A DNA stretch of 64,000 nucleotides. Origin: an uncultured Mediterraneibacter sp. (lineage in GTDB: Bacteria > Bacillota > Clostridia > Lachnospirales > Lachnospiraceae). Position 1 is the first letter of the stretch. Every line of letters starts with the position of its first letter. Both the position numbers and the translations under genes were made by a program. This document shows positions 48,893-57,835 of this stretch, piece by piece. A model generated the notes under the pieces. The model had not been told where the DNA came from. It did not search any database and was given only the letters and a program-made list of their open reading frames with translations. Location of the stretch: contig NZ_CAKRDI010000004.1 in assembly GCF_934309415.1 (NCBI RefSeq), forward strand, positions 88,759-152,758. The letters run 5' to 3'.

Positions 48893-50164
48893 ATGGCAGG
48901 AAAAATGACAGAAGATATCGTGAGATGTTCGTTCTGTAACAAGACACAGTCACAGGTTCGCAAGCTGATTGCAGGTCCGAACGGAACTTATATCTGTGAT
49001 GAGTGTGTCGGTATTTGTTCAGAGATTATAGAAGAAGAACTGGATTATAACGACAGAAGAGCTCTGGATGATATCAATTTGCTGACTCCGGAGGAGATGA
49101 AAGCATTTCTGGACGATTATGTAATCGGACAGGATGAAGCGAAAAAAGTACTTTCAGTTGCAGTTTATAATCACTATAAAAGAATTCTTGCAGAGCAGGA
49201 TCTGGGAGTCGAACTTCAGAAGAGTAATATTCTGATGCTTGGACCGACCGGATGCGGAAAAACACTTCTGGCACAGACGCTTGCAAAGATTCTGAATGTT
49301 CCGTTTGCAATCGCAGACGCGACAGCACTGACAGAGGCCGGTTATGTAGGTGAGGATGTTGAGAATATCCTTCTGAAAGTAATCCAGGCCGCAGATGGTG
49401 ATATTGAACGTGCAGAGCATGGTATTATCTACATTGATGAGATCGATAAGATCACAAGAAAATCAGAGAATCCATCCATTACACGTGATGTATCAGGAGA
49501 AGGCGTACAGCAGGCACTCCTGAAGATTATTGAGGGAACCGTTGCATCTGTTCCGCCACAGGGTGGAAGAAAGCACCCTCATCAGGAGCTGATCCAGATC
49601 GATACAACAAACATTCTGTTTATCTGTGGAGGAGCTTTTGAAGGAATTGACAAGATCATAGAGACACGTATTGACAGAAAGTCCATCGGATTCAATGCAG
49701 AGATCGCATCCAAGCATGAATATGATATGGACGTACTTCTTCAGGAAGCACTGCCGCAGGATCTTGTAAAATTTGGACTGATCCCTGAGCTGGTCGGAAG
49801 ACTTCCGGTGACAGTTTCACTGGATCTTCTGGATAAAGATGCACTGATCCGTATTCTGACAGAGCCAAAGAGCGCGATCGTGAAACAGTATCAGAAACTT
49901 CTGGAACTGGATGGCGTAAAACTTGACTTTGATCAGGAGGCACTGGTTGAGATTGCAGAGACGACTCTGAAGCGTAAGACCGGAGCCAGAGGATTAAGAG
50001 CAATCATGGAGAATATTATGATGGATACAATGTTTAAAGTACCATCTGATGAGACAATTAAAGAATGCCGTATCACAAAGGAAGCTGTACTTGGTACAGA
50101 AGAACCGAAATATTTGCGTGACGGTGAAGAAAGAAAGTCGTTCCTGACATCAGAGAGCGCATAA
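48893..50164 (+). CDS. clpX: ATP-dependent Clp protease ATPase subunit ClpX
   Basis: AAA+ unfoldase that feeds proteins into ClpP; 423 residues. The N-terminal zinc-binding domain has Cys12, Cys15, Cys35 and Cys38 ([19 protein letters not shown]). Walker A is [15 protein letters not shown] and Walker [11 protein letters not shown]. The pore loop GYVG, the RKH-type loop region, the ClpP-docking loop IGF (in KSIGFNAEI) and sensor 2 ([12 protein letters not shown]) are present. ATG follows GAGGTGACAGAAT. It sits in a clpP-clpX-lon run and is probably co-transcribed with both. Confidence 0.98.
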   Translation: MAGKMTEDIVRCSFCNKTQSQVRKLIAGPNGTYICDECVGICSEIIEEELDYNDRRALDDINLLTPEEMKAFLDDYVIGQDEAKKVLSVAVYNHYKRILAEQDLGVELQKSNILMLGPTGCGKTLLAQTLAKILNVPFAIADATALTEAGYVGEDVENILLKVIQAADGDIERAEHGIIYIDEIDKITRKSENPSITRDVSGEGVQQALLKIIEGTVASVPPQGGRKHPHQELIQIDTTNILFICGGAFEGIDKIIETRIDRKSIGFNAEIASKHEYDMDVLLQEALPQDLVKFGLIPELVGRLPVTVSLDLLDKDALIRILTEPKSAIVKQYQKLLELDGVKLDFDQEALVEIAETTLKRKTGARGLRAIMENIMMDTMFKVPSDETIKECRITKEAVLGTEEPKYLRDGEERKSFLTSESA

Positions 50165-50252
50165 AAGAAAGGCGGGCGTGATGAGTGTGATACCATCAGC
50201 CTGCTTTTGTATTTATATATTTTATCATAATCATAAAACAGAGGAGAGAAAG

Positions 50253-52595
50253 ATGGACAACGTAGATAATGAGTTTAAAAGTCTTCCCATGGTTGCACTG
50301 CGTGGAATGACGATCATGCCGGAAATGGTCGTACATTTTGATGTGAGCAGGGAACGGTCTGTTGCGGCTGTACAGCAGGCCATGGTAGAAGATCAGAAGA
50401 TATTTCTGGTTGCCCAGAAATCAATAGAAACAGAGAATCCGGCACAGGAAGATGTGTTTGAAGTCGGAACGATCGGAACGATCAAGCAGATTATAAAACT
50501 TCCAAAGCACATTGTACGTGTGCTTGTATCCGGAGAGAGCAGAGGAATTCTGAAACGAATCGAGGAGACAGATCCGTATCTCAGAGCCGAAGTTGAGGAA
50601 ATTGACGAGAGTGGAATTACGATCCCGGATGATCTCAACGGCGAGGCAATGGAGCGGGGACTGAAAGATATGCTGGTGGATTATGCGGCAAAGAATGGCA
50701 AGATGTCAAAAGAGGCAGTTGCCGAACTTCTCGATATCAAGGACCTGAAGAAACTGGTGGATGAGATTGCAGCAGGAATTCCGCTTTATTATAAAGATCA
50801 GCAGGAACTGCTGGATGAGACAGATTTCTGGAAACGTTATGAAAAGCTCTGCTTTAAACTGGTCAATGAAGTACAGATCATGGATATTAAAGCAGAGATC
50901 CAGAAAAAGGTGAAAGAACGCGTTGACAAACACCAGAGAGAATACATTTTAAGAGAGCAGCTGAAACTGATCCGTGAAGAGCTGGGAGAAGATTCTACGG
51001 TCTCTGACGCAGATGAGTTTGAGAAGGCTATGAACGAGCTGGAAGCACCGGAAGAAGTAAAGGAAAAACTGAAGAAAGAGATCAGCCGCTTCAAGAGCAC
51101 ACTGGGATCTCAGGCAGAAAATGGAGTGATCCGTACTTATATTGAGACACTGCTTGAGATGCCATGGGATAAGGCAGCGGAGGATAACAATGATATTGAA
51201 TATGCGAAAGAAGTTCTGGATGAGGATCATTATGGTCTGGAACAGGTCAAAGAACGTATTCTGGAATTCCTTGCAGTAAGAGCACTGACAAAGAAAGGGG
51301 AAAGCCCGATCCTCTGTCTTGTAGGACCTCCGGGAACAGGAAAAACTTCTATCGCCCGTTCTCTTGCAAGAGCCATGAAGAAGCCGTATGTGAGAATTTC
51401 TCTTGGCGGTGTGCGTGATGAGGCAGAGATCCGCGGACACAGAAGAACCTATGTGGGTGCAATGCCGGGAAGAATTGCAAATGGAATCCGTACAGCAGGT
51501 GTAAAAAATCCAGTTCTTTTGCTGGATGAAATTGATAAAGTCAGCTCAGACTATAAAGGAGATACATTCTCTGCACTTCTGGAAGTTCTGGACGGAGAAC
51601 AGAACAAGAAGTTCAGAGATCATTATCTGGAAGTACCACTGGATCTGTCGGAGGTTATGTTTATCACAACTGCAAATACTTTACAGACGATTCCAAGACC
51701 GCTTCTGGATCGTATGGAGATCATTGAGATCAGCAGTTATACCGAGAATGAGAAACTGCATATTGCGCAGGAACATCTGATTCCGAAGCAGCTGGAAAAG
51801 CATGGACTGACAGCAGATCAGCTTACATTTAGCAAGCACGCAATCTGGAAAATGGCGAGAAATTATACAAAAGAAGCCGGAGTCAGACAACTGGAGCGTG
51901 AGATCGGAAATATCTGTCGTAAGACAGCAAAAGAGATTCTGACGACAGACCGGAAAAAAGTGGCAGTGACAGACCGCAATATTCAGAAATTCCTCGGAAA
52001 AGAGAAATTCTCTTATCAGATGGCCAATGCAGCGCCGGAAGTTGGTATTGTACGTGGACTGGCATGGACCAGTGTGGGTGGCGATACACTTCAGATCGAG
52101 GTCAATGTGATGCCTGGAAAGGGCGAGATCATGCTGACCGGACAGCTTGGCGATGTGATGAAGGAATCTGCGAGAACCGGAATCAGTTACATCCGTTCTG
52201 TGAGCAAGAAATATGCAATCGCAGAAGATTTCTTTGAGAAACATGACATTCATGTACATATTCCGGAAGGAGCAGTGCCGAAAGACGGTCCATCCGCCGG
52301 AATTACAATGGCAACAGCCATGCTTTCCGCAATCACAGGAAAGAAAGTACGTGCGGATCTTGCCATGACAGGAGAAGTGACACTGCGTGGAAGAGTTCTT
52401 CCGATCGGCGGACTGAAAGAGAAACTGCTGGCAGCAAAAAATGCCGGAATCCATACAGTGCTGATCCCAAAAGAAAACAAAGCAGATGTGGATGAACTTT
52501 CCACAGAGATCACGAAAGGTATGGAGATTCTTCCGGTGGAGACAATGGAAGAAGTCTTGAAGAAAGCATTGACTGGTACATCGTTTTCAAAATAA
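50253..52595 (+). CDS. lon: ATP-dependent protease Lon
   Basis: Hexameric cytoplasmic AAA+ protease; 780 residues from ATG 50253, chosen for GAGGAGAG upstream (the open frame continues 25 codons further up without a ribosome site). The N-terminal LON substrate domain is at ~10-200 and a coiled-coil helical region at ~200-300. The AAA module has [15 protein letters not shown] and LLDEIDK. The protease domain has the catalytic dyad Ser681 (PKDGPSAGIT) and Lys724 (GGLKEKLLAAK). The last codons (ACA TCG TTT TCA AAA TAA) lie within the left end of a family C repeat, so the extreme C-terminus GTSFSK may be repeat-derived. Confidence 0.97.
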   Translation: MDNVDNEFKSLPMVALRGMTIMPEMVVHFDVSRERSVAAVQQAMVEDQKIFLVAQKSIETENPAQEDVFEVGTIGTIKQIIKLPKHIVRVLVSGESRGILKRIEETDPYLRAEVEEIDESGITIPDDLNGEAMERGLKDMLVDYAAKNGKMSKEAVAELLDIKDLKKLVDEIAAGIPLYYKDQQELLDETDFWKRYEKLCFKLVNEVQIMDIKAEIQKKVKERVDKHQREYILREQLKLIREELGEDSTVSDADEFEKAMNELEAPEEVKEKLKKEISRFKSTLGSQAENGVIRTYIETLLEMPWDKAAEDNNDIEYAKEVLDEDHYGLEQVKERILEFLAVRALTKKGESPILCLVGPPGTGKTSIARSLARAMKKPYVRISLGGVRDEAEIRGHRRTYVGAMPGRIANGIRTAGVKNPVLLLDEIDKVSSDYKGDTFSALLEVLDGEQNKKFRDHYLEVPLDLSEVMFITTANTLQTIPRPLLDRMEIIEISSYTENEKLHIAQEHLIPKQLEKHGLTADQLTFSKHAIWKMARNYTKEAGVRQLEREIGNICRKTAKEILTTDRKKVAVTDRNIQKFLGKEKFSYQMANAAPEVGIVRGLAWTSVGGDTLQIEVNVMPGKGEIMLTGQLGDVMKESARTGISYIRSVSKKYAIAEDFFEKHDIHVHIPEGAVPKDGPSAGITMATAMLSAITGKKVRADLAMTGEVTLRGRVLPIGGLKEKLLAAKNAGIHTVLIPKENKADVDELSTEITKGMEILPVETMEEVLKKALTGTSFSK

Positions 52596-52734
52596 CTGCC
52601 TCATACACTTGCCTGCGAATCCGATTGCTCAGTTGAAAAAGCCTCGACGTAGCCCGCTACGCCTACGTTTTTTCAGCTGAACACTCGAATCCGCATTCTG
52701 CGTGAATGAGACAGTTATTTATGAAACGATGTAC
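52576..52734. repeat. Family C palindromic element overlapping the lon 3' end
   Basis: 159 bp. The left end GTACATCGTTTTCaAAATAACTG matches the complement of the right end CAGTTATTTATGAAACGATGTAC apart from small differences; pairing continues inward (CTCAT/ATGAG, CGAATCCG/CGGATTCG-like). The centre CGTAGCCCGCTACG is the same core as in family B, flanked by TTGAAAAA and TTTTTTCA arms. The lon TAA stop is inside the left end. Confidence 0.75.
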
Positions 52735-52860
52735 TAGCTGAGAGCCGGTATGAGCATGGAAACAGATGACGGTTTGGCCATGAAGCTCGAAACCGCCACT
52801 TTGTGGCTGCTTCTCGCTTAAGGGCGTCAGCCCTATGTCTGAACTGTTACAAAATTGGAA
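52735..52860 (+). ncRNA. Candidate structured RNA or omega-RNA-like relic after lon
   Basis: Dense complementarity without a reading frame. GAGCATGG can pair with CCATGAAGCTC (bulged) while CGGTTT pairs with GAAACCG, which would make a pseudoknot. Further hairpins are GCCACtttGTGGC and GGGCgtcaGCCC. It ends CTGAACTGTTAC. The overall build resembles the 3' guide-RNA region of IS605-type elements, but no tnpB is present here. Function is inference. ATCATCC and GGATGAT (52871-52906) form one more hairpin before engB. Confidence 0.4.
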
Positions 52861-52918
52861 GAAAGGAGAATCATCCGTTTTTTCTTAAGTGAGAAAGAAT
52901 GGATGATATGTAACCAAT

Positions 52919-53533
52919 ATGGTAATAAAAAATATAAATCTGGAAACAGTATGTGGTATTACAAGTGTTCTTCCGGAAAATGACAAAGCGGAGATTGCAT
53001 TTGCAGGAAAATCCAATGTAGGAAAATCTTCCCTGATCAATGCACTGATGAATCGAAAATCTTATGCGAGAATTTCCGCTACACCGGGAAAGACACAGAC
53101 GATCAATTTTTATAATATTAATGACGAGATGTATCTGGTGGACCTTCCGGGGTATGGATATGCGAAAGTATCCGAGCAGGAGAAGATCCAGTGGGGAAAA
53201 CTGATCGAGCGCTATCTGCACACATCACAGCAGTTAAAGGCAGTCTTCCTTCTGATCGATATCCGTCATGCTCCGTCTGCAAATGATAAGATGATGTATC
53301 ACTGGATCCTGGATCAGGGATACCAGCCGATCATTATTGCGACGAAACTGGATAAGATTAAGAGAAGTCAGGTACAGAAGTGCATCAAGATCCTGAAAGA
53401 AGGACTGGAGCTTGTACCTGGAACAAAAGTAATTCCATTCTCATCCCAGACGAAGCAGGGAAGAGATGAGATCTGGGATCTGATCGAGACAGAATATCTT
53501 GGATGCGGCGGGGAGGCGCAGGATGGAGAATAA
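52919..53533 (+). CDS. engB: Ribosome biogenesis GTPase EngB/YsxC
   Basis: Small Era-like GTPase needed for 50S subunit assembly; 204 residues. G1 is GKSNVGKSSLINAL, followed by switch residues in ISATPGKTQTINFY, G3 DLPGYGYAKV, G4 ATKLDK and G5 region FSSQTKQG. The C-terminus is short. The order lon-engB is the same as in Bacillus (lonA-ysxC). ATG at 52919 is preceded by TGTAACCAAT, a weak site. The AI-2E-family gene starts 11 bases before its stop. Confidence 0.96.
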   Translation: MVIKNINLETVCGITSVLPENDKAEIAFAGKSNVGKSSLINALMNRKSYARISATPGKTQTINFYNINDEMYLVDLPGYGYAKVSEQEKIQWGKLIERYLHTSQQLKAVFLLIDIRHAPSANDKMMYHWILDQGYQPIIIATKLDKIKRSQVQKCIKILKEGLELVPGTKVIPFSSQTKQGRDEIWDLIETEYLGCGGEAQDGE

Positions 53534-54638
53534 TCGTCCTTATTGGAAGGTAGCTGTAAGTCTGTTGTTCAGTATCATTGCTACGGCAGCTTTTATTGTG
53601 ATCGGGTGGAAATTGATTGAATTTCTGATGCCCTTTGTAATCGGCTGGTTTATTGCATCGGTGGCAACGCCGCTGGTCAACTGGCTGGAAAAACGGTTGA
53701 AGATTGTGAAGAAGCTGGGGTCTGCACTGATTGTTGTACTGGTGCTTGCCCTGATGGTGCTACTTGGATATTTTGCGATCAGCCGGCTGGTCACAGAGAT
53801 CACAAATGTAATTCAGGATTTCCCGGATATGTACGGACAGCTGGAAACGGGACTGGGACAGATTGGAAAGACATTATCCGGTGTATTTAACCGTCTTCCG
53901 GATGGAATTCAGAAAGGTTGGACTACGACAGTAACAAATCTGGATGAATATATGGGCAATCTGATGTCGAAGATCAGTGAACCGACTGTGACAGCAGCGG
54001 GAAATGCAGCAAAAAGGATTCCATATTTTCTCGTTTGCTTTATTGTGACGATGATGTCAGCATACTTTTTTATTGTTGACCGTGAGGAAATACTCCGTTG
54101 GATGAAAGGTGTCGCACCAGAAGCGATAACCAAGCGTATGACGATGGTCATGGACAATCTGCGGTATGCCGTGGGTGGTTATTTTAAAGCGCAGTTTAAG
54201 ATTATGGGAATTGTGTTCCTGATCCTGGCAGTTGGACTTGGATTTTTACGGATTCATTATTTTCTGCTGGTCGCATTTTTGATCGCGTTCCTGGATTTCC
54301 TTCCGTTCTTTGGAACAGGAACCGCTATGATTCCATGGGCGGTCTATAAGATCTTCATGGGAAATTATAAGATGGCGGTGGTACTGCTGGTCATTTATGC
54401 AATTACACAGATCGTGCGTCAGCTCATTCAGCCGAAGCTGGTCGGAGACAGTGTGGGACTTAATCCGCTCGTGACCTTGCTGTTGCTTTACATCGGTTAC
54501 AGAATGGGCGGAATCCTCTGGATGATTCTGGCAGTGCCGGTTGGAATGGTGATCATCAATATGTGCCAGGCAGGTGCGTTTGATTACATTATTGATGACG
54601 TTAAGATACTGATTGCCGGGATATTGAAACTGAGATGA
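53523..54638 (+). CDS. AI-2E family (YtvI-like) membrane protein
   Basis: A 371-residue integral membrane protein of the AI-2E exporter superfamily, with about seven or eight hydrophobic segments: a pair near the N-terminus (LLFSIIATAAFIVIGWKLIE, then FVIGWFIASV), one at ~75-95, a long soluble stretch, and four or five in the second half (FLDFLPFFGTGTAMIPWA is the conserved family loop). Members include YtvI, a sporulation membrane protein, and putative autoinducer or ion transporters. The substrate is unknown. The ATG at 53523 has GGGAGG seven bases upstream and overlaps engB by 11 bases. The TGA stop overlaps the first two bases of a family A repeat. Confidence 0.87.
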   Translation: MENNRPYWKVAVSLLFSIIATAAFIVIGWKLIEFLMPFVIGWFIASVATPLVNWLEKRLKIVKKLGSALIVVLVLALMVLLGYFAISRLVTEITNVIQDFPDMYGQLETGLGQIGKTLSGVFNRLPDGIQKGWTTTVTNLDEYMGNLMSKISEPTVTAAGNAAKRIPYFLVCFIVTMMSAYFFIVDREEILRWMKGVAPEAITKRMTMVMDNLRYAVGGYFKAQFKIMGIVFLILAVGLGFLRIHYFLLVAFLIAFLDFLPFFGTGTAMIPWAVYKIFMGNYKMAVVLLVIYAITQIVRQLIQPKLVGDSVGLNPLVTLLLLYIGYRMGGILWMILAVPVGMVIINMCQAGAFDYIIDDVKILIAGILKLR

Positions 54639-54779
54639 TACTGTTCAGACCATAGCTAATCACTTTGCTGATTAGCTATGAGGATGCACGTATTGTCTTG
54701 AATGTATCTCGCCCATCGCCAAAGGCGATTTTAAATGGCGAGATACGTTACTGTTTACAGCTATGCTGTGAACAGTAAC
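54637..54779 (-). repeat. Family A repeat, full copy 6
   Basis: 143 bp, reverse orientation. The hairpin 3 variant CATAGCTAATCA/TGATTAGCTATG replaces CCATGTCAATCA/TGATTGACATGG. It starts inside the TGA stop codon (54636-54638) of the AI-2E gene. Confidence 0.9.
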
Positions 54780-54819
54780 ACACTGAGATGATAGGCAGTT
54801 AGTGTTCATAATTTCCTGA

Positions 54820-54848
54820 TTGAAAAAAGAAGTTATGTATGCTATGAT
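54820..54848 (+). promoter_or_regulatory. Promoter of an orphan short transcript
   Basis: TTGAAA at 54820-54825 and TATGAT at 54843-54848, spacer 17 bases. Confidence 0.7.
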
Positions 54849-54854
54849 GAAACA

Positions 54855-54977
54855 AGAAATGGGAATTTTGAGTTCTCTGAAAGTAGAAGAGTAATCTGTT
54901 GGATTCTAAAGAGAAAAGGACAGAGATGACCGCTGCTCCCCTGATAGTATTTAGGAAACAGCGGTTATTTTAATGTT
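54855..54977 (+). ncRNA. Candidate small RNA or leader RNA before the FAD oxidoreductase
   Basis: A promoter (54820-54848) is followed by ~75 bases of non-coding sequence and a terminator in which ACCGCTG pairs with CAGCGGT and is followed by TATTTT (54928-54975). The unit of ~120 nt has no convincing reading frame. It could be an independent small RNA or a riboswitch-type leader of the oxidoreductase gene 150 bases downstream. It matches no class I can name. Confidence 0.45.
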
Positions 54978-55130
54978 TGCAAAGCAGATAGAGCGGTAAA
55001 ATGAGACAAAAAAAGAGCAGATGATCAGTTATGGCGGGTGATTAAAAATAGTGTGAGACATTGCCGGTTACGGTGGATCGTGAGCAGCAAAACAGGAATC
55101 AGGCAGATGAATGGAAATGGAGGATATTAC

Positions 55131-56504
55131 ATGAGTAAATATGATGTAATTATTATTGGAGCAGGACCGGGTGGTATTTTCGCCGCATATGAACTGGCAG
55201 AGAAGGCTCCGGAACTGAAGGTAGCAGTATTTGAAGCAGGAAATCCGCTGGAGAAGAGAAAATGTCCGATCGATGGAAAGAAGATTAAAAGCTGTGTAAA
55301 CTGCAAGACCTGTGCAATCATGAGTGGATTCGGAGGAGCAGGTGCATTTTCTGATGGAAAATACAATATTACGAATAATTTCGGTGGTACATTATATGAA
55401 TACATCGGAAAAGAGACAGCGATCGATCTGATGAACTATGTAGATGAGATCAATGTGAAATTTGGCGGTGAGGGTACAAAGATGTACTCTACATCCGGTA
55501 CACACATTAAAAAGCTGTGTATGCAGAACAAGTTGAATCTTCTGGATGCATCTGTCCGTCATCTCGGTACAGACATTAACTATGTAGTACTTGAGAACCT
55601 GTATGCAAAACTGAAAGATACTGTTGAATTCCGTTTCAACTGCCATGTAGACGATGTAGAGACGATCGAAGGTGGATACCGTGTGATCACAAAAGACGGA
55701 ACAGACGAGTGTGAGAAATGTATTGTTTCTGTAGGACGAAGCGGAAGCAAATGGATGGAGAAGGTATGTGAAAACCTTGATATCACTACAAAATCCAACC
55801 GTGTGGACATCGGTGTGCGTGTAGAGCTTCCGGCTGTAATCTTCTCTCACCTGACAGACGAACTGTATGAAAGCAAGATTGTGTACAGAACAGAGAAGTT
55901 TGAGGATAAAGTAAGAACTTTCTGTATGAACCCGAACGGAATTGTTGTAAATGAGAATACAAACGGAATCGTAACTGTAAATGGACACAGCTACGAAGAT
56001 CCTGCAAAACAGACTGAGAATACAAACTTTGCTCTGCTTGTTGAGAAGCATTTCTCCGAGCCGTTCAAAGACAGTAACGGATATGGTGAGAGTATCGCAC
56101 GTCTTTCCAACATGCTTGGCGGCGGAGTACTTGTGCAGCGTTTTGGAGATCTGATCCGTGGAAGAAGAAGTACTCCGGCACGTATTGCCGAGAGTTTCCT
56201 GACACCGACACTGTCTGCTGAACCGGGAGACTTAAGTCTTGTGCTTCCAAAGCGTATTCTGGACGGAATCATTGAGATGATCTATGCACTTGATAAGATT
56301 GCTCCTGGAACAGCCAATGATGATACACTGCTTTACGGTGTAGAGGTTAAGTTCTACAACATGGAAGTAAAACTGGACGAGCATCTTGAGACAAAACACA
56401 AAGGTTTGTATGTGATCGGAGATGGTAGTGGAGTGACACATTCTCTGTCTCATGCATCTGCAAGTGGTGTGTTTGTGGCAAGAGAGATTGCGGAGGAAGT
56501 ATAG
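55131..56504 (+). CDS. FAD-dependent oxidoreductase (COG2509-like)
   Basis: A 457-residue predicted flavoprotein dehydrogenase. The N-terminal dinucleotide-binding fold starts MSKYDVIIIGAGPGGIFAAY with the GxGxxG motif and ends in an acidic strand (VAVFEAG). A cysteine cluster follows (KRKCPIDGKKIKSCVNC, then KTCAIMSGFGGAG), typical of this group, then SDGKYN. The C-terminal FAD motif is YVIGDGSGVTHSLSHASASG. The natural substrate is unknown. The start ATG 55131 has GGAGGA six bases upstream; the open frame further up has no ribosome site. Confidence 0.88.
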   Translation: MSKYDVIIIGAGPGGIFAAYELAEKAPELKVAVFEAGNPLEKRKCPIDGKKIKSCVNCKTCAIMSGFGGAGAFSDGKYNITNNFGGTLYEYIGKETAIDLMNYVDEINVKFGGEGTKMYSTSGTHIKKLCMQNKLNLLDASVRHLGTDINYVVLENLYAKLKDTVEFRFNCHVDDVETIEGGYRVITKDGTDECEKCIVSVGRSGSKWMEKVCENLDITTKSNRVDIGVRVELPAVIFSHLTDELYESKIVYRTEKFEDKVRTFCMNPNGIVVNENTNGIVTVNGHSYEDPAKQTENTNFALLVEKHFSEPFKDSNGYGESIARLSNMLGGGVLVQRFGDLIRGRRSTPARIAESFLTPTLSAEPGDLSLVLPKRILDGIIEMIYALDKIAPGTANDDTLLYGVEVKFYNMEVKLDEHLETKHKGLYVIGDGSGVTHSLSHASASGVFVAREIAEEV

Positions 56505-56537
56505 TTTGTATTTTAAGTAAAAGTTGAAAAGGGAAAG

Positions 56538-56602
56538 TGATTGACTGTTATTGAAAGCACAGAATGTGTAAATTTTGATTGTTACAGTCAATCATTTTTT
56601 TA
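56538..56602 (+). terminator. Terminator of the FAD oxidoreductase gene
   Basis: TGATTGACTGT and ACAGTCAATCA, an 11-bp perfect stem, followed by T7. Confidence 0.85.
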
Positions 56603-56639
56603 TATTTGGTGTAAAATATCTTTGTTTTTACGCCAAATG
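56603..56639. repeat. Hairpin in the gap before the shell-protein genes
   Basis: ATTTGGTGTAAAA pairs with TTTTTACGCCAAAT. The remaining sequence to 57029 contains no gene, promoter or repeat that I can support. Confidence 0.5.
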
Positions 56640-57029
56640 CATATCTTATGCAAGAGTCCCTTTCCATGCTTGCGTTCACCAGAGTTGGAGTAGAAGGTGA
56701 AGGGGGAAAGGTACTGGATTTGTTTCTTGTGTTTTGATTATGTTGTTTTTAAGAAATAAAGAGTTGAATTTTGTTGGATTTGCAAATGTAAAACTTGCGT
56801 TTTGTTGGAATGTTGCTTGACAGATACTCTGGCAGATAGTATTATTTAAAGTAAGAGATTTTCAATATATTTCTGAGAAAATGTATAAAAATATAAGCGT
56901 CAGAGCATATTTGAGGAAGGCTTTCTGTAAGTTGTGCATTGCAGGACAGGGCGTGTGGATGATGGAGAGTTCTGGAATATGCTTTGGATAGAAGCAGTTT
57001 GAATTTATGCGAAAGAGAGGAACTGACAG

Positions 57030-57395
57030 ATGGCAAATGATCATGGAGAGCAGATAAGAATTGTACAGGAAACTGTAGCCGGCAAGGAGATTACATTTGC
57101 GCATGTAATGGGAGGTCCGGCGCCGATTATTTATCAGAAGCTGGGGCTGGATCCGCATCTGGATTACAGATCATCTGCGATTGGAATCATGAATATGACA
57201 CCACCGGAATCTGCAGTGATCGCATCGGATATTGCGGTGAAGAGTGGAAATGTTTATCTTGGATTTGCGGATCGTTTTACAGGGACGTTGATTATCACGG
57301 GAGAAATCTCAGATGTTACTTCTGCACTGACAGAAGTTGTGGATTATTTCAGAGATTCTCTTGGATATGTAGTCTGTGATATTACAAAACGATAG
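57030..57395 (+). CDS. EutS/PduU-type bacterial microcompartment shell protein
   Basis: A 121-residue BMC shell protein of the circularly permuted EutS/PduU type. The N-terminal extension IRIVQETVAGKEITFAHVMG corresponds to the strand that forms the small beta-barrel on the hexamer. The BMC core follows: AIGIMNMTPPESAVIASDIA, then YLGFADRFTGTLIITGEIS and ALTEVVDYFRDSLGYVVCD. In ethanolamine or propanediol compartments these form hexameric facets. A second, diverged copy follows 11 bases later and a EutP-like GTPase lies downstream. No ammonia lyase, aldehyde dehydrogenase or vertex protein is in the window. ATG follows AGAGAGGAACTGACAG. Confidence 0.9.
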   Translation: MANDHGEQIRIVQETVAGKEITFAHVMGGPAPIIYQKLGLDPHLDYRSSAIGIMNMTPPESAVIASDIAVKSGNVYLGFADRFTGTLIITGEISDVTSALTEVVDYFRDSLGYVVCDITKR

Positions 57396-57406
57396 GAAGT
57401 GCGGTT

Positions 57407-57835
57407 ATGGAGCGGATAACAAGAGAAGAACTCATGGAGCGTCTGTTTCAGGATGATTATGAGAATCTGAAAGGGAAAAAGCTTCGCATGACGCGGGTGA
57501 GAGTTCCGGGCAAGGAAGTCTGTATGGCGCATGTGATCAGTACTTCAGATACTTGTGTTTATCAGAATCTGGGACTGCATATCGGAGTGCATGAGGGAGA
57601 AGACCATACAGGAGAATCGATTGGTCTGCTCAGATTTACGCCATGGGAAGCGGTTGTAGTGGCGGCAGATGTTGCATTCAAGAGTGCAGATGTGGAAATC
57701 GGATTTATGGACCGGTTTTGTGGTTCACTGATTCTGACCGGAGGATTGTCACAGGTGCAGACCGCAGTAGAGGAAGTTGTACGGTTCTTTGATGAAAAAT
57801 TAGGATTTAAGACATGTGAGATTCACAGAAGCTAG
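57407..57835 (+). CDS. Second EutS-like microcompartment shell protein
   Basis: A 142-residue paralogue of the preceding gene. It has an extra N-terminal stretch of ~25 residues (MERITREELMERLFQDDYEN), which could be a cargo- or shell-targeting helix or just an extension. The shell core is RMTRVRVPGKEVCMAHVIS, then SIGLLRFTPWEAVVVAADVA, FKSADVEIGFMDRFCGSLIL and VEEVVRFFDEKLGFKTCEI. An insert (HIGVHEGEDHTGE) lengthens one loop. It starts 11 bases after the first copy. The TAG stop is provided by the end of a family B repeat. Confidence 0.87.
   Translation: MERITREELMERLFQDDYENLKGKKLRMTRVRVPGKEVCMAHVISTSDTCVYQNLGLHIGVHEGEDHTGESIGLLRFTPWEAVVVAADVAFKSADVEIGFMDRFCGSLILTGGLSQVQTAVEEVVRFFDEKLGFKTCEIHRS

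Noticed and set aside
52576..52734. Simple rho-independent terminator of lon
   Set aside because: The palindrome is far longer than a terminator, extends into coding sequence and shares ends with other loci.
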